Below are positions 1 to 5,961 of a DNA stretch of 12,546 nt, one piece after another; the stretch's first letter is position 1; each line of letters begins with the position of its first letter. The stretch lies in assembly GCA_035318985.1 (NCBI GenBank), contig DATHDP010000124.1:1-12546 (forward strand), written 5' to 3'. Under the pieces are notes generated by a model. The model did not search any database, was not told the DNA's origin, and saw only the letters and a list, made by a program, of their open reading frames with translations. This DNA is from VBAS01 sp035318985. GTDB lineage: Bacteria > Bacteroidota > Bacteroidia > Chitinophagales > Chitinophagaceae. The translations under genes were made by a program, and so were the position numbers.

Positions 1-264
1 CTTAACAAAATAAGTGAGTCCTGCATACTTCACGGAATCTTTTCTCATCATGATCAGCAGGCTGCCATCACTTACCAATGCCCAGGGTGCTGGCATAACA
101 TTAGAGGAAATTTTTGGGAACCCTATCTTTTCATACAAAGCAATTGAAGAATCAAGATCTGTTGAGGTAACATAAATACTGGCTACTTCGCCAAGTTTTG
201 TTTGTGAAAAAGAAACGATCGAAAAACCTGAAATGATGATCCCTAATAAAAATTTATACCCCAT
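1..264 (-). CDS. Secreted VOC/glyoxalase-fold protein (N-terminal part, runs off the window)
   Basis: An open minus-strand frame starts at an ATG at 264-262 and stays open to base 1, giving 88 codons. Residues 1-20 form a signal peptide (MGYKFLLG, then a hydrophobic stretch ending SFSQ). The mature part begins with KLGEVASIYVTSTDLDSS, followed by LYEKIGFP and, after a short stretch, WALVSDGSLLIMM. This is the usual beta-alpha-beta-beta opening of a vicinal-oxygen-chelate (glyoxalase/bleomycin resistance) module: a first strand, the 'D..S..FY...G' helix, then strands carrying substrate contacts. VOC proteins are often metal enzymes, but the C-terminal module and the full metal ligand set lie outside the window, so no reaction can be named. 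An exported VOC protein would act in the periplasm. It is the distal neighbour of the 105-aa lipoprotein on the same strand, 68 bp downstream. Confidence 0.75.
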   Translation of the reverse strand, partial: MGYKFLLGIIISGFSIVSFSQTKLGEVASIYVTSTDLDSSIALYEKIGFPKISSNVMPAPWALVSDGSLLIMMRKDSVKYAGLTYFVK

Positions 265-332
265 AAAATGATTTTGATGTGTGCAAGTTAGCATTGCAAA
301 TAACATCTTTTAAATATCAATTAAAATAAAAA

Positions 333-650
333 TTACTTCTTCCCTATCATCCCGAAAACCTTTTCTAAAGCAGCATTAAACTCTGCCGGCTTTTCGATCA
401 TTGGATAATGACCTGTTCCATGTACATAAACAACTTCTGCCGAAGCTTTACAGTATTTTTTTAACGAGTCGATCTGTGTAGGATAGCCATCGCTATTTAC
501 AAGATAAAGTGTATGCTTTAATAGTTGCATCATATCTTTTTCTTTTTGAGAAACATCATTCACTTTTACATTGGCATTCTCTTCTTTGACAGTCGTTGTA
601 TTGCAAGAAAAAAAGGCAATTGCCACCAATAAGGCTAAAAATATTTTCAT
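333..650 (-). CDS. Short lipoprotein: alpha/beta-hydrolase C-terminus without its catalytic core (probable remnant)
   Basis: This 105-residue protein opens with a lipoprotein signal (MKIFLALLVAIAFFSC, lipid Cys16). A polar linker to about residue 40 follows. Residues 47-103 read like the last strand-helix region of an alpha/beta hydrolase: LYLVNSDGYPTQ, then VVYVHGTGHYPMIEKP and a final amphipathic helix. His81 in GTGHYPM matches the catalytic histidine of that fold. The nucleophile elbow (GxSxG), the oxyanion region and the lid are absent, and about 35 linker residues leave no room for them, so hydrolase activity is not expected. The simplest reading is an in-frame internal deletion of a lipoprotein hydrolase of roughly 280-300 residues. 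The reading frame itself is intact and could still yield a small lipoprotein. A near -7 box (CACATTTG, 670-677) lies 19 nt before the ATG. Confidence 0.7.
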   Translation of the reverse strand: MKIFLALLVAIAFFSCNTTTVKEENANVKVNDVSQKEKDMMQLLKHTLYLVNSDGYPTQIDSLKKYCKASAEVVYVHGTGHYPMIEKPAEFNAALEKVFGMIGKK

Positions 651-718
651 ATAATGAGGTTATGAAAAACAAATGTGGCAAATAAATTGTTGCTGTAAAA
701 AATATTTTATGAACTTTA

Positions 719-726
719 TATCTTTC
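719..726 (+). promoter_or_regulatory. Possible Bacteroidota -7 box for the dienelactone hydrolase gene
   Basis: TATCTTTC matches the TAnnTTTG consensus except for the last base, and lies 20 nt before the ATG at 747. TTG triplets occur at 687-689 and 690-692, but the 26-nt gap from the nearer one is longer than the usual spacing to a -33 element. The call rests on the -7 match and the spacing shared with other genes here. Confidence 0.35.
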
Positions 727-746
727 CTCACATCAAAACCAATGAT

Positions 747-1592
747 ATGAAATTTCAAAAATTCATTTCTACCAGCACTCTTGCTTGTATTATTTTATTA
801 AGTTCATGTAATAGCAACGATAAAGAAGGTAATAAAACAGAAACAACCACCACAGAAACAAAAACACCAAAATTAAAAGAAGAAACAGTTAGTTATAAAA
901 TTGACACTCTCAATATGAACAGTTACGTTGTCTACGATGAAAACATAGAGGGTAAGCGTCCTGCTGTTCTCGTTGTGCATGAATGGTGGGGACTCAATGA
1001 TTATATAAAACGTCGTGCAAGAATGCTCGCAGAAATGGGCTATATCGCAATGGCAGTTGATATGTATGGCAATGGTCGTATGGGAACCGATCCCGGCTCA
1101 GCACAAGCTTTGGCAACGCCATTCTATATGCATCCCGATATGACAAAAAAGCATTTTGATGCTGCATTAGAGGAATTCAAAAAAAATCCAAATGTTGACC
1201 AGGGTAAGATAGCAGGTATCGGTTATTGTTTTGGAGGTGGTGTTCTTCTTAATCTTGCAAGAATGGGCGAACCTCTAAATGGGGTTGTAAGTTTTCATGG
1301 AAGCCTTTTAGGCACACCTGCTAATAAAGATCTCACAAAGGCAGAGATACTTGTTTGTCATGGCGAAGCCGATTCTTTTGTGAATGCAGAAGTGGCACCA
1401 TTTAAAAAACAAATGGATTCCATTGGTAAGTCTTATACTTTCAAATCCTATCCCGGAGCCACCCATGCATTTACAAATCCTGATGCTACCGAAACGGGTA
1501 AGAAATTTAAAATGCCGATTGAATACAATGCCGCAGCTGATAGTGCATCATGGAATGATATGAAAGAATTTTTTGGAAGGATCTTTAAATAG
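747..1592 (+). CDS. Dienelactone hydrolase family lipoprotein
   Basis: The protein has 281 residues. The first 21 are a lipoprotein signal with lipobox LSSC (Cys21). A Thr/Glu/Lys-rich linker runs to about residue 45, then a complete alpha/beta-hydrolase domain of the dienelactone hydrolase (DLH) type follows. Visible DLH features are HEWWGLNDY (Glu79, equivalent to the conserved Glu that tunes the nucleophile), the elbow GIGYCFGGG with Cys161 as nucleophile, CHGEADSFV with Asp209, and PGATHAF with His240. The Cys-Asp-His triad is therefore intact. Classical DLH opens dienelactone to maleylacetate, but exported Bacteroidota members are diverse and the substrate cannot be read from sequence. 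The enzyme should be membrane-anchored on the periplasmic side or at the cell surface. It is divergent from the truncated hydrolase at 333-650, which belongs to a different hydrolase subfamily, so the two are not simple duplicates. Confidence 0.88.
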   Translation: MKFQKFISTSTLACIILLSSCNSNDKEGNKTETTTTETKTPKLKEETVSYKIDTLNMNSYVVYDENIEGKRPAVLVVHEWWGLNDYIKRRARMLAEMGYIAMAVDMYGNGRMGTDPGSAQALATPFYMHPDMTKKHFDAALEEFKKNPNVDQGKIAGIGYCFGGGVLLNLARMGEPLNGVVSFHGSLLGTPANKDLTKAEILVCHGEADSFVNAEVAPFKKQMDSIGKSYTFKSYPGATHAFTNPDATETGKKFKMPIEYNAAADSASWNDMKEFFGRIFK

Positions 1593-1659
1593 ATCAGCCA
1601 ATTCACAATTGAATAACAAATCAAGTATTTTATTCATCTTTTCATTTCAAATCTTTCCT

Positions 1660-1667
1660 TACATTTA
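1660..1667 (+). promoter_or_regulatory. Possible -7 box for the lipocalin-like gene
   Basis: TACATTTA matches TAnnTTTG at all but the last base, and lies 20 nt before the ATG at 1688. No convincing -33 TTTG is visible upstream. Confidence 0.35.
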
Positions 1668-1687
1668 TCGTCCTAAAATCAATTATT

Positions 1688-2200
1688 ATGAATATGTCTT
1701 TTGCAAAAAAATTATTGAGTGGGTTGATCGTTTTAGCAGCTCTTGTTTCATTTACTACTAAGGCAGGCCGGGCAAACTTCTCGGGTAGCTGGGCATTGAA
1801 TGAAGGTAAAAGTGACTTCGGAGAAAGAGGCGCAAGGTTTGCCACTAAAGCAATAAAAGCAGAACAAAAAGGTGATGCGATCACCATATCAAGAACTACA
1901 CCTTCTTTCCAGGGCGGAGATGATGTGACCACCACTGAAACACTTGGCTTTGATGGAAAAGAAGTGCAAGGCACTGGCTTCGGAGGTTCTGTAAGAAAAT
2001 CAACTTTGAAATGGGCTGGTGATGAACAAAGTTTTGCGATCACTTCCGTTACAACCGGAGAGAGAAATGGTCAAAGCTTCACATTCAACAGTACAGAAAC
2101 ATGGACACTGGGTGATGGTGGTAAATCTCTTACTGTGACAGCAGTCAGAACTTCACAACAGGGAGAAGTAACTACAAAAGCTGCTTACGATAAGCAATAA
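1688..2200 (+). CDS. Secreted lipocalin-like beta-barrel protein, function unknown
   Basis: The 170-residue protein starts MNMSFAKK. ATG codons at 1688 and 1694 are both possible; the first is used here because it lies 20 nt after a -7-like box. A signal peptide covers about residues 1-27 (hydrophobic LLSGLIVLAALVSFTTKA). The mature part begins NFSGSWALNEGKSDFG and continues as alternating polar strands, with TTTETLGFDGKE, STLKWAGDEQSF, STETWTLGDGGKSL and a final TKAAYDK. The opening 'F.G.W.L...KS.FG' and the repeated 'W/G.D.....' strand turns are typical of small secreted lipocalin-like proteins common in Bacteroidota and Acidobacteria. They have no known enzymatic function and probably bind a ligand. 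No cysteine is present, so it is not a lipoprotein and should be free in the periplasm or secreted. It lies 95 bp after the hydrolase gene on the same strand. Confidence 0.75.
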   Translation: MNMSFAKKLLSGLIVLAALVSFTTKAGRANFSGSWALNEGKSDFGERGARFATKAIKAEQKGDAITISRTTPSFQGGDDVTTTETLGFDGKEVQGTGFGGSVRKSTLKWAGDEQSFAITSVTTGERNGQSFTFNSTETWTLGDGGKSLTVTAVRTSQQGEVTTKAAYDKQ

Positions 2201-2262
2201 CGCTTATGGGATCTGCACGCTGAAAAAAAATAATTAATACAATCTCTCAACCGATTATTTCT

Positions 2263-2270
2263 TAACTTTC
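2263..2270 (+). promoter_or_regulatory. Possible -7 box for the GH172-type gene
   Basis: TAACTTTC is one mismatch from TAnnTTTG, and its end lies 22 nt before the ATG at 2293. This is the same short-leader spacing seen at 719-726 and 1660-1667. No clear -33 element is visible. Confidence 0.35.
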
Positions 2271-2292
2271 TCATCACCAAAAACAAACTGGT

Positions 2293-3453
2293 ATGAGAAA
2301 GTTATTTTATTTATTGCTCTTTATTCCTACCATCGCATTTGCACAACAAGAGAAATTCAATGGCCTTAACATGAATCTCGGAAATCTTTTCCGGTTAAGT
2401 GATGCAAAGACAAGATCGATCAGTCCTGAAAATTTAACCGGCGAGCCGGGTAAAGGCGGTATGACTACATTGGAAAATGGCAATGCTAAAAACGCGGCAA
2501 GGGATCTTGGACAAGGATGGAAAGTAAATCCATTTATTGTTATTAAGCCCGGTGAAACATTTACAATGGCTGAGATCACAGGCCCTGGTGCTATCCAGCA
2601 TATTTGGATGACACCAACCGGTAACTGGCGTTTTTCTATTCTTCGTTTTTATTGGGATGATGAAAAAGAACCATCAATAGAAGTTCCTGTCGGCGATTTT
2701 TTTGGCGCAGGATGGGGCGGCTATTCTAATCTCAATTCTTTAGCCGTTACAATTAATCCCGGCAGTGCATTTAATTGTTATTGGGTAATGCCATTTAGAA
2801 AAAAATGTAAGATCACGATGACGAATATTAATGTTGAGAACATGACATTGTATTACCAGGTTGATTATACATTGACAACTGTACCGGATGATGCCGCCTA
2901 TTTTCATGCACAATACAGAAGAAGCAACCAGGTAAAAGATGGCATTTGCACTCTCATCGATAATATTGAAGGCAAAGGACAATATGTTGGAACTTACCTG
3001 GCGTGGGGCGTACATAATAATGGATGGTGGGGCGAAGGCGAGATAAAATTTTTTATGGATGATGATACAAAGTTCCCGACGATCAACGGTACAGGTACTG
3101 AAGATTATTTTTGCGGTTCTTATGATTTTGATACCAGGAAGAAAAATGCTGCCGGTGTTGATGTTGTTGATTACACAGAATTTTCAACGGCTTATGCCGG
3201 CTTGCACCATGTGGTGGATGGTGATGGTCATTACAACGTAATGCAACGTTTCGGCATGTACAGGTGGCATATAATGGATCCAATTCGTTTTGAAAAAAAA
3301 TTAAAAATTACTATACAGGATCTTGGTTGGAGAAGCGGGGGACGGTACCTAGTTCAGCAATCCGATATCAGTTCAGTTGTATTCTGGTATCAAACAGAAC
3401 CACATCACAGTTTTCCGACACTGCCGTCAAAAAATGAATTAGAAGTAAATTGA
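2293..3453 (+). CDS. Secreted DUF2961 / GH172-type glycoside hydrolase
   Basis: The 386-residue protein begins with a signal peptide ending at AFAQQ (about residue 18). The mature part carries the DUF2961 signature: RSISPENLTGEPGKGG (41-56), GPGAIQHIWMT (97-107), RFYWDDEKEPSIEVPVGDFFG (118-138), WWGEGEIKFFMDDD (245-258) and GTGTEDYFCGSYDF (266-279). DUF2961 is the catalytic fold of glycoside hydrolase family 172. That family includes difructose-dianhydride hydrolases/synthases and D-arabinofuranosidase-type enzymes. Its two catalytic glutamates fall in the regions matched here by GEGE (Glu248 or Glu250) and GTGTED (Glu270); the exact assignment needs an alignment. Length is normal for a single-domain member. 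The likely site is the periplasm, on fructofuranose- or arabinofuranose-type sugars, but the substrate is inferred only from the family. No SusC/SusD pair lies nearby, so this is not a standard polysaccharide utilisation locus. Confidence 0.88.
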   Translation: MRKLFYLLLFIPTIAFAQQEKFNGLNMNLGNLFRLSDAKTRSISPENLTGEPGKGGMTTLENGNAKNAARDLGQGWKVNPFIVIKPGETFTMAEITGPGAIQHIWMTPTGNWRFSILRFYWDDEKEPSIEVPVGDFFGAGWGGYSNLNSLAVTINPGSAFNCYWVMPFRKKCKITMTNINVENMTLYYQVDYTLTTVPDDAAYFHAQYRRSNQVKDGICTLIDNIEGKGQYVGTYLAWGVHNNGWWGEGEIKFFMDDDTKFPTINGTGTEDYFCGSYDFDTRKKNAAGVDVVDYTEFSTAYAGLHHVVDGDGHYNVMQRFGMYRWHIMDPIRFEKKLKITIQDLGWRSGGRYLVQQSDISSVVFWYQTEPHHSFPTLPSKNELEVN

Positions 3454-3483
3454 TAGGGAAAACTGTATTTGTCTGGCCTTAGA

Positions 3484-4032
3484 TCAAACAGCTTCCAGCA
3501 CACATTCTTTGTATATGCCCGATTCAAAATGACCAGTTTGAGTTTTTAACTGATCCATGAATTCTGTGCTTTGATCATTGTCAACTAAAAATTCAAGGAT
3601 ATAATCATAGTTACTGCTTTCAAAATATGCTTTGTAAATATTTAGAAAGCGATAATGCGAAAGCTTACTACAGGAATTCATGTCTGTTTCATATCCATTC
3701 ATAAAAACAAATACTTTGCTTTCATTTGGTTTTGAATTACGATTGCTTTGGACCTGTAATGGAGTGTATCCGCCTAATTGACGTATCCTCATTTCAACTT
3801 CAGGAAAATGCGCCGATCTTCTTTCTTTTTTGAAAACAAACTTAAATTCATCTTTATAACAAGAATGCTGTGATAAATATTTTGCTTTCTTTTTATTACC
3901 CACTTCCTGCTGCAACTTTATTTTCTGAATATTCTTCATTTCTTTAGAATATTGATCCCATTGAGAAATAAATTCATTGTTATCTCCCATGGTCTCAAAA
4001 AAAACAAACTGAACGATTATCTCCTTATCCAT
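3484..4032 (-). CDS. Conserved-looking protein of unknown function, possible tandem ferredoxin-like (dimeric alpha/beta barrel) units
   Basis: I do not recognise this gene. The frame is open from 4056, but the ATG at 4032 (MDKEIIVQFVFFET) is preferred because it begins directly with a beta strand, whereas the upstream ATG adds only MIKTNLFA. This gives 182 residues. There is no signal peptide or membrane segment, so it is probably cytoplasmic. The first 30 residues (IIVQFVFFET, then FISQWDQYSKEM) look like a strand followed by an amphipathic helix. The C-terminal part repeats that plan with YDYILEFLVDND followed by TEFMDQLK and a last strand near KECVLEA. Such beta-alpha-beta units are seen in dimeric alpha/beta-barrel proteins, so a degenerate double module is possible (inference only). 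The middle (about 40-95) is Lys/Arg-rich. It converges on the GH172-type gene with only 30 bp between the stops and no clear hairpin. Confidence 0.7.
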   Translation of the reverse strand: MDKEIIVQFVFFETMGDNNEFISQWDQYSKEMKNIQKIKLQQEVGNKKKAKYLSQHSCYKDEFKFVFKKERRSAHFPEVEMRIRQLGGYTPLQVQSNRNSKPNESKVFVFMNGYETDMNSCSKLSHYRFLNIYKAYFESSNYDYILEFLVDNDQSTEFMDQLKTQTGHFESGIYKECVLEAV

Positions 4033-4134
4033 TGCAAATAAATTAGTTTTTATCACTGTAATGTAACCTTAATTACTGACGTGGAAACGATAATGTTTGA
4101 AAGCATATACAATTAGGAATTCAATTAAGATATG

Positions 4135-4146
4135 TTGACACGTCAA
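4135..4146. promoter_or_regulatory. Palindrome TTGAC-AC-GTCAA upstream of the sugar isomerase-like gene
   Basis: The 12-bp element has two 5-bp inverted arms around a 2-bp centre. It overlaps a CACGTCA (4139-4145) that is the exact inverse of TGACGTG at 4077-4083, about 55 bp upstream. Both lie in the 227-bp divergent gap between the orphan protein and the Tat-exported TIM-barrel gene. The arrangement could be an operator for a dimeric regulator, but no regulator gene is nearby. Confidence 0.25.
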
Positions 4147-4259
4147 ATCCTTCATTTGGTTGTCTTTACCTGTTAAACAAATTTTATATTATTTAGCAGC
4201 ATGCTTGTTATGATTCAAAGGAAAATCATATCTTAAACCCTTATTTAAAATTATTTGCC

Positions 4260-5174
4260 ATGAGTAATTCCCGCAGAACATTTATAAAAAGATCAGCACT
4301 TGCAGTAGCAGGTAGTTCTTTATTGTCACGAGTTTCTTTTGCCAGCACAAGTATGAAAGATAACGAGCTGGTAGGTATTCAACTTTATTCCGTAAGAGCC
4401 GATATGGGTAAAGACTCATTAGGCACATTGAAACAATTAGCCGAAATGGGTCATAAACATGTTGAGCATGCTAACTATGTGAACAGAAAATTTTACGGAT
4501 ATACTGCATCAGAGTTCAAAAAAATATTGGATGACCTTGGAATAAAAATGCCGAGTGGACATACAGTATTGGGTTCACAACATTGGGATGCTGCAAAAAA
4601 AGAATTTACTGACTCCTGGAAATATACAGTGGAAGATGCAGCAACAATGGGACAGCAATATGTCATCAGTCCATCTCTTAACCCGGCGCTTAGAAAAGAT
4701 AAAGATGGTCTTTTAACCTTCATGGAAGTATTTAACAAAAGCGGAGAGCTTTGCAAAAAATCAGGAATGAAATTTGGTTATCATAATCATGATTTTGAAT
4801 TCAGTGAAAATCTTGGTGGCGAAATGCTGTATGATATCATGATGAAAAACACGGATCCAAAATTGGTTATTCAGCAATTGGATATTGGCAACTTGTATAA
4901 CGGAGGCGCCAACGCAGCTGAGATCGTAAAAAAATATCCCGGCCGTTTTTCATCAATTCATGTAAAGGATGAAATAAAAGCAAGCGAAGGCAATGAAAAA
5001 TATGAAAGCACCATTCTTGGCGCCGGTATAGTAAATACGAAAGATGTAATTGATATGGTAAGAAAAAATTCAAAGAATGTTCATTACATCATCGAGCAGG
5101 AATCATACCAGGGCAAAACGCCGCTTGATTGTGCCAAAGAAGATCTTGCTATTATGAAGAAATGGGGCTATTGA
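4260..5174 (+). CDS. Tat-exported sugar phosphate isomerase/epimerase-like TIM barrel protein
   Basis: The 304-residue protein starts with a twin-arginine signal: SRRTFIK at residues 4-10, hydrophobic LAVAGSSLL, and a cut near SFAS (about residue 29). The rest is a xylose-isomerase-like / AP-endonuclease-2 TIM barrel. It opens with LVGIQLYSVRADM, and GYHNHDFEF (His175, His177) sits on a barrel strand. QQLDIGN (Asp208), SSIHVKDE (His234) and HYIIEQE (Glu279/Glu281) supply the typical divalent-metal and substrate positions. Tat export implies folding, probably with metal bound, in the cytoplasm before release to the periplasm. Members annotated as sugar phosphate isomerase/epimerase are very common in Bacteroidota, and many exported ones act on unphosphorylated sugars or keto-sugars, so the generic name should not be read as a proven reaction. 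The GH172-type enzyme 0.8 kb upstream, on the same strand, makes a carbohydrate role plausible. Confidence 0.88.
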   Translation: MSNSRRTFIKRSALAVAGSSLLSRVSFASTSMKDNELVGIQLYSVRADMGKDSLGTLKQLAEMGHKHVEHANYVNRKFYGYTASEFKKILDDLGIKMPSGHTVLGSQHWDAAKKEFTDSWKYTVEDAATMGQQYVISPSLNPALRKDKDGLLTFMEVFNKSGELCKKSGMKFGYHNHDFEFSENLGGEMLYDIMMKNTDPKLVIQQLDIGNLYNGGANAAEIVKKYPGRFSSIHVKDEIKASEGNEKYESTILGAGIVNTKDVIDMVRKNSKNVHYIIEQESYQGKTPLDCAKEDLAIMKKWGY

Positions 5175-5191
5175 TCTTAATAATCTACTTT

Positions 5192-5228
5192 AAAAAATGC
5201 TAAACTTTAATAAAGTTTAGCATTTTTT
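5192..5228. terminator. Bidirectional rho-independent terminator
   Basis: Nearly perfect inverted repeat: left arm 5192-5209 and right arm 5211-5228 with core TGCTAAACTTTA/TAAAGTTTAGCA. A short A/T loop separates them, and A-runs and T-runs flank the core, so a U-tract follows the stem in both directions. It lies between the converging stop codons of the TIM-barrel gene (+) and the Dabb gene (-), and serves both. Confidence 0.85.
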
Positions 5229-5231
5229 GTT

Positions 5232-5636
5232 TTATGTATCAATAGAATCGTAAACAGTCACTTTGGTCCAAAGCGCAGAACATTCTTCAACAAACTTCAG
5301 GTGGATAGGATCTGTTTGATAGCTGTCCTGATCGGCGGCATTATCAAAAAATAATAACCAGCTAACATCATACGAACTGTCGATCACTTCTCGGCGGGTA
5401 GCGGCAGGCTGCCCTATGTAAAAATTCCTGATCGTACTGACCTTTGAAAGTTTTTTCAATCCTTCGATCAATTTGGCTTTATCTTCTTTATTAGCGGAAT
5501 TCTTCAGCCAGAAATAAACATGATGTATAAACATTCCTTTTTTTTGAGCGAAGATAGTGCTTGACTTCAAGAGAGATGCAAATGGAGCGACCAATGCCAT
5601 AGAGCCAAGGAAACCGCGGCGGGAAGATATTTTCAT
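5232..5636 (-). CDS. Tat-exported Dabb (stress-responsive alpha/beta barrel) domain protein
   Basis: The 134-residue protein begins with a twin-arginine signal (SSRRGFLG at residues 4-11, hydrophobic ALVAPFASLL, cut near FAQ, about residue 31). The remainder is one Dabb domain: MFIHHVYFWLKNSA forms the first strand, LIEGLKKLSKV the helix, and FYIGQPAATRREVIDSSYDVS the following strands. DPIHLKFVEECSALWTKV and VYDSI close the fold. Dabb proteins are small dimeric ferredoxin-like barrels. The plant olivetolic acid cyclase belongs here, but most bacterial members have no known reaction. Paired His38/His39 in the first strand and the YQTDPIH stretch are typical of the family. In Bacteroidota, Tat-exported Dabb proteins often sit near Tat-exported sugar isomerase-like genes, as here across the shared terminator (from memory of genome contexts). 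Confidence 0.85.
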   Translation of the reverse strand: MKISSRRGFLGSMALVAPFASLLKSSTIFAQKKGMFIHHVYFWLKNSANKEDKAKLIEGLKKLSKVSTIRNFYIGQPAATRREVIDSSYDVSWLLFFDNAADQDSYQTDPIHLKFVEECSALWTKVTVYDSIDT

Positions 5637-5699
5637 AACAGCTAATTTTTACCGAACTTAAATGTTCTTGAGAAAACAAAAAAGTCTGAAGTGTTTAAG

Positions 5700-5861
5700 A
5701 TGAAAAAGAATTCAACTCTCGCCATTGCTGCTATCCTGCTTATCCTCCTTGGCATTTACATGATCTACCTTGGAACAAAAGGGAAAATATTGCCTCCAAC
5801 TATTACTGGCATCGGTTTTATGATCATTGCAATAGCCTTCCTGGGATTAAGAAATAAGTAA
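5700..5861 (+). CDS. 53-aa two-helix membrane protein
   Basis: A short frame runs from ATG 5700 to TAA 5859-5861 and encodes 53 residues. It starts MKKNSTLAIAAILLILLGIY, then has a short hinge GTKGKILPP. A second hydrophobic segment follows (TGIGFMIIAIAFLGL), ending in RNK. Both hydrophobic stretches are long enough to cross the inner membrane, and the Lys/Arg at both ends suggest a hairpin with both termini in the cytoplasm. The composition (Lys start, two helices joined by a Gly/Lys/Pro turn, basic tail) is not what a chance frame in AT-rich DNA gives, which supports a real gene. I do not recognise a family and assign no function. It is divergent from the Dabb gene, with 63 bp between the starts, and sits 100 bp upstream of the next gene on the same strand. 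Confidence 0.6.
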   Translation: MKKNSTLAIAAILLILLGIYMIYLGTKGKILPPTITGIGFMIIAIAFLGLRNK

Positions 5862-5961
5862 ACGGCTGTTCATAAGGCCGGGTTATCACCACCTGTTTAA
5901 AATAATATTCACCTTTTGTATAATTTTCACATTTTAGGCGAATTTTTTGTCTTAATTTTTG

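Noticed and set aside
1600..1612. CAATT-CAC-AATTG inverted repeat after the dienelactone hydrolase gene
   Set aside because: The arms are only 5 bp of A/T-rich sequence with no T-run behind, so it is not credible as a terminator.
1642..2043. Minus-strand open frame of 133 codons
   Set aside because: It is antisense to the lipocalin-like gene, whose signal peptide and strand pattern are convincing. The antisense product is Pro/Ser-rich without any recognisable domain.
5863..5880. CGGC/GCCG inverted repeat after the 53-aa gene
   Set aside because: A 4-bp stem with a 10-nt loop and no U-tract is expected by chance.
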